The notes beneath the pieces were generated by a model. That model worked only from the letters and a program-made list of their open reading frames with translations, had not been told where the DNA came from and ran no database searches. 64,000 nt of DNA from an uncultured Acidobacteriia bacterium (GTDB lineage: Bacteria > Acidobacteriota > Terriglobia > Bryobacterales > Bryobacteraceae): the NCBI GenBank assembly GCA_903900705.1, contig CAIUOG010000064.1, positions 22,305 through 86,304 on the forward strand. The letters are read 5' to 3'. The position numbers and the translations under genes are program-made. Shown here in pieces: positions 18,453 to 28,150 of this stretch. Within the stretch, counting starts at the first letter, position 1. Each line of letters begins with the position of its first letter.

Positions 18453-18512
18453 CGGGAATCCCGTTTCGCAGTGTATCGAATCCCGCAGTATGAGCCCGGC
18501 GGTGTGAGAAGA

Positions 18513-19079
18513 CTACTGCTGCATGCGGCGCAGAAGCCAGGCGTGGGCGACGCGGATCTCGCGACCGATGGTGGCGACGGAAATATCCATGAGGTCGGCG
18601 ATCTCCTGCGCGGTCATGCCGCCGAAGTAACGCATTTCCACAATTTTGGCTTTGCGGGCGTCCTGGAGGGCGAGAGCCTCCAGCGCATCGTGCAGCATCA
18701 GGATCTCGACGGCGCTTTCGGGCGCGGCAGCGAGATCATCACGCAGGGTGACGGGGACGCCACCGCCGCCGCGCTTGGCGGCCGCCTTGCTGCGGGCGTG
18801 ATCCACCAGAATGGTTCGCATCACCTGAGCAGCGAGGCCGAAGAACTGGGCGCGGTTCTGGAATTCAAGGCTTTCCTGGTCGGCGAGCTTGAGGTAGGCC
18901 TCGTGGACGAGGGCTGTCGGCTGGATGGTCTCTGAGCCGAAACCGCGCCGCAGGTGCGCGGCCGCGAGACGGCGCAGTTCGTCGTAAAGGATCGGGGTCA
19001 GGCTATCCAGCGCCGCCCGGTCGCCCTTGCTCCAGGACATCAACAACTGCGTGACTTCGTGTTTTTCCACCAGTAACAT
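18513..19079 (-). CDS. ECF-family RNA polymerase sigma factor (TIGR02999-like)
   Basis: The 188-residue protein has a sigma region 2 (YDELRRLAAAHLRR, then TALVHEAYLKL) and a region 4 helix-turn-helix (GGMTAQEIADLMDISVATIGRE). The QPTALVHEAYLKL and DHARSKAAAKRGG patterns are typical of the ECF group expanded in Solibacter and Planctomycetes. Such genes are usually followed by a protein kinase gene, but none is here. No anti-sigma factor is adjacent. The target promoters are unknown; the divergently spaced PEP-CTERM gene is a possible but unproven target. Confidence 0.85.
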   Translation of the reverse strand: MLLVEKHEVTQLLMSWSKGDRAALDSLTPILYDELRRLAAAHLRRGFGSETIQPTALVHEAYLKLADQESLEFQNRAQFFGLAAQVMRTILVDHARSKAAAKRGGGGVPVTLRDDLAAAPESAVEILMLHDALEALALQDARKAKIVEMRYFGGMTAQEIADLMDISVATIGREIRVAHAWLLRRMQQ

Positions 19080-19185
19080 CCCGAGTTTACCCCCGACAGA
19101 ATCTGTCCCACCATGTAAAACGAAAAGGCGGGAGCAAATTGCTCATTCGGTCAGGGGTCCCCGGGACGTTTTTTGGAGTTTAGCC

Positions 19186-22155
19186 TCAAAACCGGCGTCG
19201 TTTGTACGCAAAAGCACCGGCCAGAAGAGTTGTCAGGCCGAAGAGCACCAGGGTTCCGGGTTCCGGCGCCTGGCTACCGTTCACGACTTCCAGCTGGATG
19301 TTTGAGGCGTTCACGATTTCGAGGAACGTGAGTCCGTTGCCGAAGGTGGGAAAGACAAAAGTGCTGAAGTTCCCGGTCAGGTTGCCGCCCCACGACAGAA
19401 TCGTGAACAGATCGCCGAGGGTGGGGATATAGCCGTTGATCAGATCGACTGCGAGAGTGCCGTCGAGCGAGACATTCCCGCCCACGGTGACCTGATCATA
19501 TTGATCGGGCGCGAGGCCGGCGAACTGGAGTTCCATCATGCCGGCGAAGTGCTGGGTGAGGTCGCCGGTGATCTGGAGGATGGCCGGGTCGCCCGGGGCG
19601 ATGGTGCCGGCGTCGTTCACCACATTGCCATCGTAGGCGCCGCCGCCGCTGATGGACCCGCCTTCCAGTTCGATGGTGGCGGCGGAAAGCGTTCCGCCGG
19701 TATCCACGAATGTGGTTCCCCCGGTTTGGGTGTAGGCAACGCCGAGACCGGCAAGGACAGCCCCGTTGGCCACCAGAACCTGGCCCTGATTGGTGAATTC
19801 TCCGCGCACAATCAGCGTGTCACCGCCGGTCAGATCGATGACGCCGGTGCTGCCGTTGGTGACGTCACCGGTGATATCCAGGGTGTTGCCCCCGTAGCCA
19901 TCGCTGAAGATCAGGCCGTTGTTGACGAGGCCGGTACCGGTGGATATGGCGGAATAGGCCACGTAGTTCAGCAGGTTGTTGTTGGTGAGGCTGCCGGTGG
20001 TGGAGATGGAGGCGCTGCCGACAGAGGAGTCCATCCAGACAGAGCCGTTGTTCACCAGGGAGCCGGTCAGATAAATGGCGCCACCGCCCCAGTTCGTGTT
20101 GACGTTCAGGGCGCCGGTGTTGGCTACTGTCAGAATGCCGGAGAGCGGCGCGGCGTTCAGCACCGCGTTGCCCGCCACGCCGAAGGTGCCGCGAATGTCC
20201 TGCAACTGGCCCAGGGCGTCCGTGCCCGCCGCGCCGTAGGAGATCTGCGCGAAACTTGCTTCGAGGCTGATGCTCTGGCCCTCATTCACGAGGCGGATAT
20301 GGCCGTCGCCGCCGCCGGGCGGGTCAAACAAAAGCTGGCCACCGATGTGGTAGTCGCCGCCGATGAGGGAACTCGTCGCAGCGTCGTAATTGGTGAGCGC
20401 GCCGCCGCGAAAATCCATGGTGGTTCCGAAGTCGGAGGTAATCACGCCGTAGTTGGTGAGGCCTTTCGCGGTGACGACGCCGCCGTAGAAAGAAGAGAGA
20501 TAGACGTTGTTATCCGTGGGCGAGCCGAGCGTCATGGACCCGCCGATGGTGAGCGTGCTGCCGCCGTTGACGGTGGTGCTGGAACCGCTCCAGGAAGAAC
20601 CGCCCTGCTGGTAGTTGCCGGTGACATTCAGGGTGCCGGAGTACAGTCCAACCGAACTGTAGGCGAACGGGGAGGCGGGCGCGGGGGCTGACAGGTTGCC
20701 GTTGATGGTGAGGGATGAATAGTCCTGCACCGTGATGCCGGTACTGGTGTTGCCGTCGGCGGTGGTCAGCGTCAGCGTGCCGCCGTCGGGCTGCACATAA
20801 AGGGTAGCCATGCCATCGAGCTTGAGCTGACTGCCATCAATGGAGGCGAGTTTCGTCAGCCCGTTGGTCGCGCCCGGGCCGTAGGACATGGATGCGGAAC
20901 CGGTCAGGATGACGTCTGCGTTCTGCAGCCCCAGGATGTCTCCGCCGTGGACGCCGGCGCTCGGGTCATAAAGGAGGGCTCCATTCAGCTGCCAGGCTCC
21001 GCCGTTCAGAATGCCGGTTGCGGAGTCAAGATTTGTGAACGTACCTGTGCCACCGGAGCGGAAGTCAGCAATGCTGTTCGCCTCCACACTGATGTTGCCG
21101 TTGTTCGTGAGGCCCCGGGCTGTGATCGAGCCGCCGATGCCGGAGTCCTTAATGAACAGGTAGGAGTTGTCGATGTTGACAGTGCCGTCGACGGCGGCGG
21201 AGGCGCCGGAAACCGTTACAAACGTGCTGTTGGCCAGGGTCAGGACGCCGGCGTCCGGGTGCAGCGTGCGGGTTGCGATGCTGTCCAGAACAAGCTGGGA
21301 ATGGGAGAGGCTGGAGAGTGTTCCGAGCGGGTCTGACTGAGCGCCGTTGGGTCCGTACAGCAATGCCGCGCCGCCGCCCGAAAGTGTCAGTTTGGTGTTG
21401 ACGAAGTTATGAATATCGCCGCCGAAGCTGCCTGCGCCGGCGTCATAGAGCAACTGGCTGTTCGTGAGGTTGAGCAAGCCACCGGTCAGCGTGCCGTTGG
21501 TGCTGTCAAGATTCGTGAAGGCCCCGCCACGGAAATCGGCAACGCCGTTGGCGCCGTAGAGATAGCCGCCGGTGTTGTTGAAGCCTTTGGCGCTGAGCAG
21601 TGCGCCGCTGTAGACGGTGACGAAGCCGCCGCTGTTGTTGAAGCTGGAGGAGGCCGTCAGTTGCGACATGTTCTGCAGGCTCACGCTGCTGGAGTTGACC
21701 AGCGTGCCGCCGACGCTCACGACGGAACTGTTATCCAGACTGAGGAGCCGGGTATTGCTGAGGTTGCCACCAACGGAACCCATGGACTGGTTGCTGAACT
21801 GGAGGCGGCCCGCCGAGGTCACATCGCCTGCGACGGTGAGCGTTTTCCCGGCATTGGAATTCACAATGGATGAGGCGCCGAGGTTGAGAGTGTTGATGGA
21901 GGCGGTGACGTCGAGAGCCAGCACGTTGGATGAGCCGGGCCCGATGGTGACATCCTCGACGCCGGAACCGGGGTAATGGACGACGCCCGTCCAGTTGGAG
22001 TCGCTCCAGTTCCCCGCGCCTCCGTTCCACGTGACCGTCCCGGCAACAGCCGGTGGCGGGGCGGCAAGCAGGCTCACGAGCAGGCACAGCAGCGTCTGGC
22101 GCAGCGGGCGCGAAAGCCGGAAGCCGGCACTCGAATTCGATCGGAAAGTTGTCAT
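19186..22155 (-). CDS. Large repetitive exported protein with PEP-CTERM anchor
   Basis: The 989-residue protein has a signal peptide ending near AVAG (residue 39) and a Ser/Thr/Gly/Asn-rich, beta-helix-like body. At the C-terminus PEPGTLVLFGLTTLLAGAFAYKRRRF is a PEP-CTERM sorting signal: the PEP motif, a hydrophobic helix and a basic tail. Three internal units of about 120 residues repeat (near 188-310, 345-465 and 562-680). They share K/RG(F/L)xNxG, DFRGG, TNxD, LL(Y/F)DP and YG. The signal predicts processing by an exosortase and surface or matrix location. No exosortase gene is in the window. Function unknown; an adhesin or extracellular matrix protein is plausible. Confidence 0.82.
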   Translation of the reverse strand: MTTFRSNSSAGFRLSRPLRQTLLCLLVSLLAAPPPAVAGTVTWNGGAGNWSDSNWTGVVHYPGSGVEDVTIGPGSSNVLALDVTASINTLNLGASSIVNSNAGKTLTVAGDVTSAGRLQFSNQSMGSVGGNLSNTRLLSLDNSSVVSVGGTLVNSSSVSLQNMSQLTASSSFNNSGGFVTVYSGALLSAKGFNNTGGYLYGANGVADFRGGAFTNLDSTNGTLTGGLLNLTNSQLLYDAGAGSFGGDIHNFVNTKLTLSGGGAALLYGPNGAQSDPLGTLSSLSHSQLVLDSIATRTLHPDAGVLTLANSTFVTVSGASAAVDGTVNIDNSYLFIKDSGIGGSITARGLTNNGNISVEANSIADFRSGGTGTFTNLDSATGILNGGAWQLNGALLYDPSAGVHGGDILGLQNADVILTGSASMSYGPGATNGLTKLASIDGSQLKLDGMATLYVQPDGGTLTLTTADGNTSTGITVQDYSSLTINGNLSAPAPASPFAYSSVGLYSGTLNVTGNYQQGGSSWSGSSTTVNGGSTLTIGGSMTLGSPTDNNVYLSSFYGGVVTAKGLTNYGVITSDFGTTMDFRGGALTNYDAATSSLIGGDYHIGGQLLFDPPGGGDGHIRLVNEGQSISLEASFAQISYGAAGTDALGQLQDIRGTFGVAGNAVLNAAPLSGILTVANTGALNVNTNWGGGAIYLTGSLVNNGSVWMDSSVGSASISTTGSLTNNNLLNYVAYSAISTGTGLVNNGLIFSDGYGGNTLDITGDVTNGSTGVIDLTGGDTLIVRGEFTNQGQVLVANGAVLAGLGVAYTQTGGTTFVDTGGTLSAATIELEGGSISGGGAYDGNVVNDAGTIAPGDPAILQITGDLTQHFAGMMELQFAGLAPDQYDQVTVGGNVSLDGTLAVDLINGYIPTLGDLFTILSWGGNLTGNFSTFVFPTFGNGLTFLEIVNASNIQLEVVNGSQAPEPGTLVLFGLTTLLAGAFAYKRRRF

Positions 22156-22325
22156 GGTGGAAATCCTGGGATAGGGCTACCTGCACATGCGCGGAACAAT
22201 CGTGAAACGGCTCACAGTTTTTTTGCGTATTTTCACTGAGGTCAGCAGGCGACCGGGCGGGAAGGGATTTCGCCCCCGTGTGATAACCTTGAGTTTCCAT
22301 CCCATTTTCAGGAGTCGTCATCAGC

Positions 22326-22844
22326 ATGTTTCGTTCTCTGGCAATCCGTGCGGGCTTACTTTGCCTCGCTCTCACCCCGTTTGTGACCACTGCGGCCGCG
22401 CAGGTCAAAGTCGCCGTCGTCAATACGCAGAAGGCAATGGCGGACACGGACGAGTTGAAGAAGGCCTCGGCCGCCGTGGAAGCGAAGTACAAGCCGAAGC
22501 AGGATGAGCTGGCCAAGCTGCAGGCGGATCTCCAGTCCATTGAACAGCAACTGAACAGCGGCAAGCTGAATCAGCAGGGCACGGCTGAGTTGCAGGCCCA
22601 GGGCCAGCGGAAGCAGCGCGATGCGCAGCGCATCTCGGACGACCTGCAGGCGGATTTCGAGCGGGACCGCACGGAAATCCTCGGCAAGGCTTCGCAGAAG
22701 ATGCAGAGCGTGATCACCAAGCTGGCCGAAGAGAAGGGTGTGGACGTGATTATCGACGCCGCGCAGACCCTTTACTTCAAGCCCGCGCTGGAACTCACGG
22801 CGGAAGCGACCGCGGCATATAATAAAGCCAACCCCGCAAAGTAA
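22326..22844 (+). CDS. OmpH/Skp-family periplasmic chaperone
   Basis: The 172-residue protein has a signal peptide (about residues 1-25, TAAAQ). A short beta segment, VKVAVVNTQKAMADT, is followed by a long Lys/Gln/Glu/Ala-rich helical hairpin, as in Skp. The end segment GVDVIIDAAQTLYF also matches the family. Skp binds unfolded outer-membrane proteins in the periplasm. An AGGAG site lies ten bases before the ATG. No bamA or lpxD gene is next to it, unlike the classical proteobacterial context. Confidence 0.85.
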   Translation: MFRSLAIRAGLLCLALTPFVTTAAAQVKVAVVNTQKAMADTDELKKASAAVEAKYKPKQDELAKLQADLQSIEQQLNSGKLNQQGTAELQAQGQRKQRDAQRISDDLQADFERDRTEILGKASQKMQSVITKLAEEKGVDVIIDAAQTLYFKPALELTAEATAAYNKANPAK

Positions 22845-22868
22845 GCTGTCGGGGTACTCCGGTATTCA

Positions 22869-23417
22869 ATGCCGAACGAGGATCAAGACATGCGTCCGGG
22901 TTACCTCGATCAGTACGGCGCTGGCGAAGAACAGCGAAATAAGATCATTTTCCGGCTGGTAGTGGCTGCCCTCACCATCACGGTGGTGGGCAGCCTCTCC
23001 TGGTACCTCTTCAAAAATCACCACCAGGAAGGCGTCGTCAAGTCGTTCGTGGCCGCCGTGCGCGCTGGCGACTACCAGAGCGCCTACAAAATCTGGGGTT
23101 GCGCCTCCGATAAAGCCTGCTCAGGCTACTCCTACGAAAAATTCATGGGCGACTGGGGTCTGCAGAAGGGTCTCCCGCAGGCCAATCCGGACGGCCCGCC
23201 CGATTTGTCCGTGCTTTCCATTACCGACAGCGAATCCTGTAATAATGGCGTGCTGGTCACCGTCCATGTAAATCAGGCGCGAACGGAAAAGCTCTGGGTG
23301 GAGAAGTCGGGCGACGCGATTGCGTATGCCCCCTACCCCATTTGCCCCCATAAAAACCCGTGGGCGATCATGTTACATCGCACGGTGGGCAAGCTGCGCA
23401 AGCCATTTCTCAACTGA
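22869..23417 (+). CDS. Single-TM hypothetical protein with extracytoplasmic domain
   Basis: The 182-residue protein has one membrane helix near residues 27-46 (VVAALTITVVGSLSWYLF) and a soluble domain on the far side. The segment following the membrane (VVKSFVAAVRAGDYQSAYKIWG) resembles the start of DUF4878/NTF2-like lipid-facing domains, in which a short helix pair precedes a beta sheet. Four cysteines (CASDKAC, SCNN, PICP) could form disulfides. It lies 24 bp after the ompH-like gene and is probably co-transcribed with it. Function not recognised. Confidence 0.65.
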   Translation: MPNEDQDMRPGYLDQYGAGEEQRNKIIFRLVVAALTITVVGSLSWYLFKNHHQEGVVKSFVAAVRAGDYQSAYKIWGCASDKACSGYSYEKFMGDWGLQKGLPQANPDGPPDLSVLSITDSESCNNGVLVTVHVNQARTEKLWVEKSGDAIAYAPYPICPHKNPWAIMLHRTVGKLRKPFLN

Positions 23418-23461
23418 CCCGTTTGTCAAAACAGGGTCTGAAATAGACTAGAGGTAACCAC

Positions 23462-24592
23462 ATGAGCACGACTACCACAACAGGCGCTGGACTGGAAGGC
23501 GTTGTCGCCGGCGAATCAGAGATTTGTTACATCGATGGGTACGAAGGAATACTCAGCTACCGTGGATACAACATCCACACTCTGGCTGAGAATGCCACCT
23601 TTGAGGAAGTGATCTGGCTCTTGTGGAAGGGTTCGCTTCCCAAGGCCGACGAACTGGCGCAGCTGAAGGCTGACCTGTTTGCCAACGCCGGGATTCCGGC
23701 GGATGTGGAGGCCTTCCTCGCCAGCCATCTGAAGTCGTCTCCCATGGACGTGCTGCGCACGGCGGTCTCGATGCTCAGCCTCTACGACGCGTCCGCGAAG
23801 GACATGTCGCCGGAAGCAAATCTGCTGAAGGCCATCAAGCTGATGGCGCAGACTTCCACCATCGTCAGCTCATTTGGCCGTCTCCGCACGGGCCAGGCTG
23901 TGCTTGCGCCGCTTGCCGAGCTCAGCTTTGCCGGCAACTTCCTCTATTGCCTGACCGGCAACAAGCCCGACCAGATCATGGAACACACGTTCGACGTCGC
24001 GCTGACGCTGCATGCCGACCACGAACTGAACGCTTCCACCTTTGCCGCCCGCGTGACCGCGGCGACGCTCTCCGATATTTACTCCGCCGTCACCTCCGGC
24101 ATCGGCGCCCTCAAGGGACCGCTGCACGGCGGCGCGAACGAAGAAGTGATCCGCATGCTGCTCGAAGTCGGCACCTCCGATAAGGCGATTGAACGCGTGC
24201 ATGAGATGTTGGCGAAGAAGATCAAGATCCCGGGCTTCGGCCATCGGGTGTACCGCACGGAAGATCCGCGCGCCACGCACCTCCGGATCATGTCTGAGGA
24301 ACTGGGCAAGAGCACGGGGCACGAAGATCTGTACCTGATGTCGAGCCGCGTGGAAGAGACCGTGAAGGGCGAGAAGAAGCTCAATCCGAACGTGGATTTC
24401 TACTCGGCTTCCGCCTACTACTCGCTCGGGATTCCGATCGACCTGTTCACGCCGATTTTCGCGGTTTCGCGCATGTCCGGCTGGACGGCTCACGTTCTGG
24501 AGCAGTACCACAACAACCGCCTGATCCGTCCGCGCGCCGAATACAAGGGCAACCCCGACGGCATGGCCTGGATTCCGATGGCGGACCGGTAA
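23462..24592 (+). CDS. Citrate synthase (type I, Gram-positive-like length)
   Basis: The 376-residue enzyme has the catalytic residues of the family: HADHELNAST (His), PLHGGANE and GFGHRVYRTEDPRA (His/Arg), and DFYSASAYYSLGIP (Asp). It condenses oxaloacetate with acetyl-CoA. Short forms like this include CitZ and 2-methylcitrate synthase, and some use both acetyl- and propionyl-CoA. The methylmalonyl-CoA mutase genes 2 kb away show propionyl-CoA metabolism, but no prpB/prpD is present, so citrate synthase is the better call. Confidence 0.9.
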   Translation: MSTTTTTGAGLEGVVAGESEICYIDGYEGILSYRGYNIHTLAENATFEEVIWLLWKGSLPKADELAQLKADLFANAGIPADVEAFLASHLKSSPMDVLRTAVSMLSLYDASAKDMSPEANLLKAIKLMAQTSTIVSSFGRLRTGQAVLAPLAELSFAGNFLYCLTGNKPDQIMEHTFDVALTLHADHELNASTFAARVTAATLSDIYSAVTSGIGALKGPLHGGANEEVIRMLLEVGTSDKAIERVHEMLAKKIKIPGFGHRVYRTEDPRATHLRIMSEELGKSTGHEDLYLMSSRVEETVKGEKKLNPNVDFYSASAYYSLGIPIDLFTPIFAVSRMSGWTAHVLEQYHNNRLIRPRAEYKGNPDGMAWIPMADR

Positions 24593-24604
24593 AGCGGTAC
24601 CGAC

Positions 24605-24877
24605 GTGGACGAGCGCGATTATTACACGGAGTCAAAGGCCGTCAAACCGGCAATGCTGAATTGTCCGTCGTGCCGGACGCAGGATAGCTACGACCTGAAC
24701 TGGGTGGTGCGGACCAAGAAGGCCGTGCTGCCGCGGGGCGGTGACGAGCGGGATCGCGCGAAGTTTGCCAAAGCCCAGAGCTACATGGTGCTGATGGACA
24801 CGCAGGCAATGTGCAAGAACCTGCGGTGCCGAAAGCGGTTTGAGATTTCGGGCGTGAAGACGATGGCGTTTATTTAG
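24605..24877 (+). CDS. Small zinc-ribbon-like hypothetical protein
   Basis: The 90-residue protein starts at GTG 24605. It has one CPSC pair near residue 20 and a second CKNLRC pair near residue 70, spaced as in a zinc ribbon with a long insertion. It follows citrate synthase by 12 bp in the same direction and ends before a strong terminator. I do not recognise the family; nucleic-acid or protein binding through a zinc knuckle is the most that can be said. Confidence 0.6.
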   Translation: MDERDYYTESKAVKPAMLNCPSCRTQDSYDLNWVVRTKKAVLPRGGDERDRAKFAKAQSYMVLMDTQAMCKNLRCRKRFEISGVKTMAFI

Positions 24878-24900
24878 GCGCCGGGAGTTGCATTGGAACA

Positions 24901-24940
24901 AAAACGGGCGGGATCGAGGAGATCCCGCCCGTTTTCTTTT
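24901..24940. terminator. Bidirectional rho-independent terminator
   Basis: A perfect 15-bp stem (24901-24915 with 24921-24935) with a 5-base loop is flanked by A-rich and T-rich ends (CTTTTT after 24935). It lies between convergent genes and can serve both strands. Confidence 0.85.
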
Positions 24941-24949
24941 TGAGGCCGA

Positions 24950-26095
24950 TTAAAGGTAACTGAGCCACCAGTAGCGTCCGGTGGCCTTGACCTTCCCCCA
25001 CCAGCGGCACAGCGGGTAGAGCGCGACCACCAGCGAGATCCAGACCAGGTAGGTCACCGGGAGGGGCCAGCCGAAGTCCGGAGGGAACAGTTCGGCGGGG
25101 CCGCCCAGAATCGGTGGCGGCACGAAGAAGTTTGCCAGCGCGGAATTGCCGTAGCGCGCCCAGGCCATCAGGTTCATGGTCAGGTGGATCAGGTAAAAGT
25201 GCACCACGAAGTAGAACAGGGGCACGCGCCCGAAGACGATCAGCGGATTGTTGTCGGACCATTTCCTGCTATCCAGCCAGCCCAGAAAAATCAGGGCGGG
25301 ACCCAGCGTCATCAGCAGATAGTCGAGTGAGGGCGGGTATTTCCGGCAATTCAGGAACGAGAGCACCGTAAACAGAGGGGAATGCCGCGCGGTCCATGGC
25401 GCCGGGTCGCCATACATGTTCAGGGCGCGGATGAGGACGAAGGCCAACGTGCAGATCAGGCCGATCCGGAAGGCCGGTTTGCGATGGAAGTGCGGCGCAA
25501 AGCAGAAGCCCGCCGCCATGACGGCAATCCACGCGAGGAGCGGGTAGCCGATCACCATGACCACGCCGGGCAGCACAATCGCCCCGCGTTCATGCAGGAT
25601 GGTCCAGAGCGGCGCGAGCGCCCCGAACTGCTTCGCCTGCAGGGGGTCCAGCAGATTGTGCAGGCAGATGGTGAGGAGGCTGAGGACCGCCAGCACGCGA
25701 GCCGGCACGTAGATGAGGCCGGCCAGCGCGACCATGCCCGCGCCCAGCGACCAGAAGACCAGCATGAGCACGGGATACTTCGCGTCCATCGTGAAGTAAT
25801 AGCCGAAGCGCATGACGGTGACTTCGAGGAAGATCAGCCACAGACCGCGGGTGAGCAGGAAGCGGGAGAGTTCGGGTTTGGTGCGGCCAGGGCGCAGCAG
25901 CCAGAAGCCCGCGCCCATGCCGGCGGTGAGGGCGAAGACCGGGGCGCAGAAGTGGGTGATCCAGCGGGTGAAGAAGAAGAGGGCGTTGGTCTTTGTGAGG
26001 TCGTCCGGGGCGAAGAGCATGGCATCGTGGTTCATGAAGTCGCGCACGTGGTCGAGCGCCATGATGATCATGATTGCGCCGCGCAGGGCATCCAC
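24950..26095 (-). CDS. Multi-TM membrane protein, DUF1624 / HGSNAT-catalytic-like
   Basis: The 381-residue protein has about ten hydrophobic helices. It begins VDALRGAIMIIMALDHVRDF, the SxDALRG...DH start motif of the DUF1624/heparan-alpha-glucosaminide N-acetyltransferase-like family and of related membrane acyltransferases. A YPLLAWIAVMAAGFCF segment lies near the middle. The start is GTG 26095; no ATG or TTG is in frame between it and the upstream stop. Probably transfers an acetyl group across the membrane, but the acceptor is unknown. Divergent from the methylmalonyl-CoA mutase gene. Confidence 0.78.
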   Translation of the reverse strand: MDALRGAIMIIMALDHVRDFMNHDAMLFAPDDLTKTNALFFFTRWITHFCAPVFALTAGMGAGFWLLRPGRTKPELSRFLLTRGLWLIFLEVTVMRFGYYFTMDAKYPVLMLVFWSLGAGMVALAGLIYVPARVLAVLSLLTICLHNLLDPLQAKQFGALAPLWTILHERGAIVLPGVVMVIGYPLLAWIAVMAAGFCFAPHFHRKPAFRIGLICTLAFVLIRALNMYGDPAPWTARHSPLFTVLSFLNCRKYPPSLDYLLMTLGPALIFLGWLDSRKWSDNNPLIVFGRVPLFYFVVHFYLIHLTMNLMAWARYGNSALANFFVPPPILGGPAELFPPDFGWPLPVTYLVWISLVVALYPLCRWWGKVKATGRYWWLSYL

Positions 26096-26168
26096 GGATT
26101 GCAGCCGGTTTCGCAGGCTTCCATTGTAGATGCAACCGGTGTGGATGGCACACCACTACAATCAAGTC

Positions 26169-27668
26169 ATGGCGGCGGCAGCGGGCCAATTTCCTTACAC
26201 GCGCGGCATTCACGAAGGCATGTACCGGGACCGGCTCTGGACGATGCGCCAGTTTTCCGGTTTCTCCACGCCGGAAGAAACGAATCGCCGCTATCGCTAT
26301 CTTCTGGAACAGGGGCAGACCGGACTTTCCGTCGCTTTCGACCTGCCGACGCTGATGGGCTACGATTCCGACGATCCGCTGGCGGCGGGCGAGGTGGGCA
26401 AGTGTGGCGCGCCCGTTTCGTCGCTCGAAGATATGGAGACGCTCTTTGCGGGGATTCCGCTGGGCGATGTGACGGTCTCCATGACCATCAATTCTCCGGC
26501 CGCCGTGATCTGGGCGATGTATCTGGTGGCGGCGGAAAAGCAGGGCGCGGACATCAGCCGGCTTTCGGGAACGTTGCAGAACGACATTCTGAAGGAATAC
26601 ATCGCGCAGAAGGAATATATCTTTCCGCCGCGGCCCTCGCTGCGTCTGGTGACCGACACAATTGAGTTCGGCGCGCGCCACACGCCGCGGTTTAATCCGA
26701 TTTCGATCAGCGGGTATCACATCCGCGAGGCGGGGTCGACGGCGCTGCAGGAACTGGCGTTCACCCTGCGGGATGGTCTGGAATACGCGGACTGCGCTCT
26801 GGAACGCGGGCTCGGCATCGACGAATTCGCCCCCCGGTTCAGCTTCTTCTTTAATGCCCACAACGATTTCTTTGAAGAGATCGCCAAGTATCGCGCGGCG
26901 CGGCAACTCTGGGCCACGCTGCTGCGGGACCGCTATGGCGCGAAGGACGAGCGCAGTCTGAAATTGCGGTTCCATGCGCAGACGGCGGGTTGTTCGCTCA
27001 CCTGGCAGCAGCCCTATAACAACGTGATCCGGACCACGCTGCAGGCCATGGCGGCGGTGCTGGGCGGCGCACAGTCGCTGCATACGAATTCTCTCGATGA
27101 GGCCTTCGCGTTGCCGAGTGAGGATGCGGTGACGCTGGCGCTGCGCACGCAGCAGGTGATCGCGTATGAGAGCGGCATTACGGCGGAGCCCGATCCGTTC
27201 GGCGGCAGCTATCACGTGGAGGAACTGACGGCGAAGCTGGATGCCGGCGCGCGGGAGTACATTCGGAAGATCGACGCGATGGGCGGGATGGTCCCGGCCA
27301 TTGAAGCCGGTTACCCGCAGGCGGAGATCGCGCAGGCCAGCTACGAGTTCCAGAAGAAGGTTGAGAGCGGCGAGGCCGTTGTGGTGGGCGTGAACCGGTT
27401 CCGGTCTGAAGAGGAACGGCCGCTTGAACTGCTGCGCATCGATGCCGCGGCGGAGGCGGCGCAGTGCGCGAAGCTCCGCCGTCTGCGCGGCAGCCGGAAC
27501 AATGCCGCCGTGAGCAAGGCGCTGTCAGATCTCGCGCGGGAGGCGGAAGGCAGCGCGAATCTGATGCCCGCGTTGCTTGGCGCGGTGCGCGCCTATGCGA
27601 CGGTGGGAGAGATCTGCGCCACGGTGCGAAGCGTCTTCGGCTGCTGGCAGGAACGTCCAAATATTTGA
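26169..27668 (+). CDS. mcmA1: Methylmalonyl-CoA mutase large (catalytic, alpha) subunit
   Basis: The 499-residue TIM-barrel part of the split, cobalamin-dependent mutase interconverts methylmalonyl-CoA and succinyl-CoA. Motifs match the family: [39 protein letters not shown]-like [22 protein letters not shown] and [15 protein letters not shown]. An in-frame ATG at 26130 is possible. ATG 26169 is preferred because the family's conserved start lies just after it and a TACAAT -10 hexamer ends 6 bp before it. The B12-binding subunit gene follows after 1 bp. Confidence 0.92.
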   Translation: MAAAAGQFPYTRGIHEGMYRDRLWTMRQFSGFSTPEETNRRYRYLLEQGQTGLSVAFDLPTLMGYDSDDPLAAGEVGKCGAPVSSLEDMETLFAGIPLGDVTVSMTINSPAAVIWAMYLVAAEKQGADISRLSGTLQNDILKEYIAQKEYIFPPRPSLRLVTDTIEFGARHTPRFNPISISGYHIREAGSTALQELAFTLRDGLEYADCALERGLGIDEFAPRFSFFFNAHNDFFEEIAKYRAARQLWATLLRDRYGAKDERSLKLRFHAQTAGCSLTWQQPYNNVIRTTLQAMAAVLGGAQSLHTNSLDEAFALPSEDAVTLALRTQQVIAYESGITAEPDPFGGSYHVEELTAKLDAGAREYIRKIDAMGGMVPAIEAGYPQAEIAQASYEFQKKVESGEAVVVGVNRFRSEEERPLELLRIDAAAEAAQCAKLRRLRGSRNNAAVSKALSDLAREAEGSANLMPALLGAVRAYATVGEICATVRSVFGCWQERPNI

Positions 27669-27669
27669 T

Positions 27670-28068
27670 ATGAAGCCACCAATCAGAGTCCTTGTAGCGA
27701 AGCCCGGACTGGACGGTCACGACCGCGGCGCAAAGGTGATCGCGAGGGCCCTGCGCGACGCGGGCATGGAAGTCATTTATACTGGTTTACGTCAGACTCC
27801 GGAAATGATTGTCAATGCGGCCCTGCAGGAAGATGTGCAGGTGATTGGACTGTCAATCCTCTCCGGCGCGCATAACGCCATCGTGCCTCGCGTGATGGAA
27901 CTCCTGCGTGAAAAAGAGATGGCCGACGTAAAAGTCGTAGTGGGCGGTATCATCCCGGACGATGACGCCCGGGAACTGGAGCGTCAAGGCGTTACCAGGG
28001 TTTTTCAGCCAGGCGCGTCGCTGGACACGATCGTTGCATGCGTCCGCGAGGCGGCCGGCCTGCAGTAA
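27670..28068 (+). CDS. mcmA2: Methylmalonyl-CoA mutase small (B12-binding) subunit
   Basis: The 132-residue cobalamin-binding domain has the signature [11 protein letters not shown] (DxHxxG, whose His is the lower axial ligand of cobalt). It is followed by SILSGAHN and [11 protein letters not shown]. It completes the mutase encoded 1 bp upstream. The split arrangement is the one seen in archaea and many Gram-positive and delta-type bacteria, instead of one long mutase chain. No MeaB/ArgK chaperone or epimerase gene is adjacent. Confidence 0.92.
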   Translation: MKPPIRVLVAKPGLDGHDRGAKVIARALRDAGMEVIYTGLRQTPEMIVNAALQEDVQVIGLSILSGAHNAIVPRVMELLREKEMADVKVVVGGIIPDDDARELERQGVTRVFQPGASLDTIVACVREAAGLQ

Positions 28069-28150
28069 AGGTGCACAGGAAAATTTGATCAACAGAAATG
28101 CGAGAGCCAATGCGTCGTTTTACGATGAAGTGGGCATCGCGAAGGTGAAC

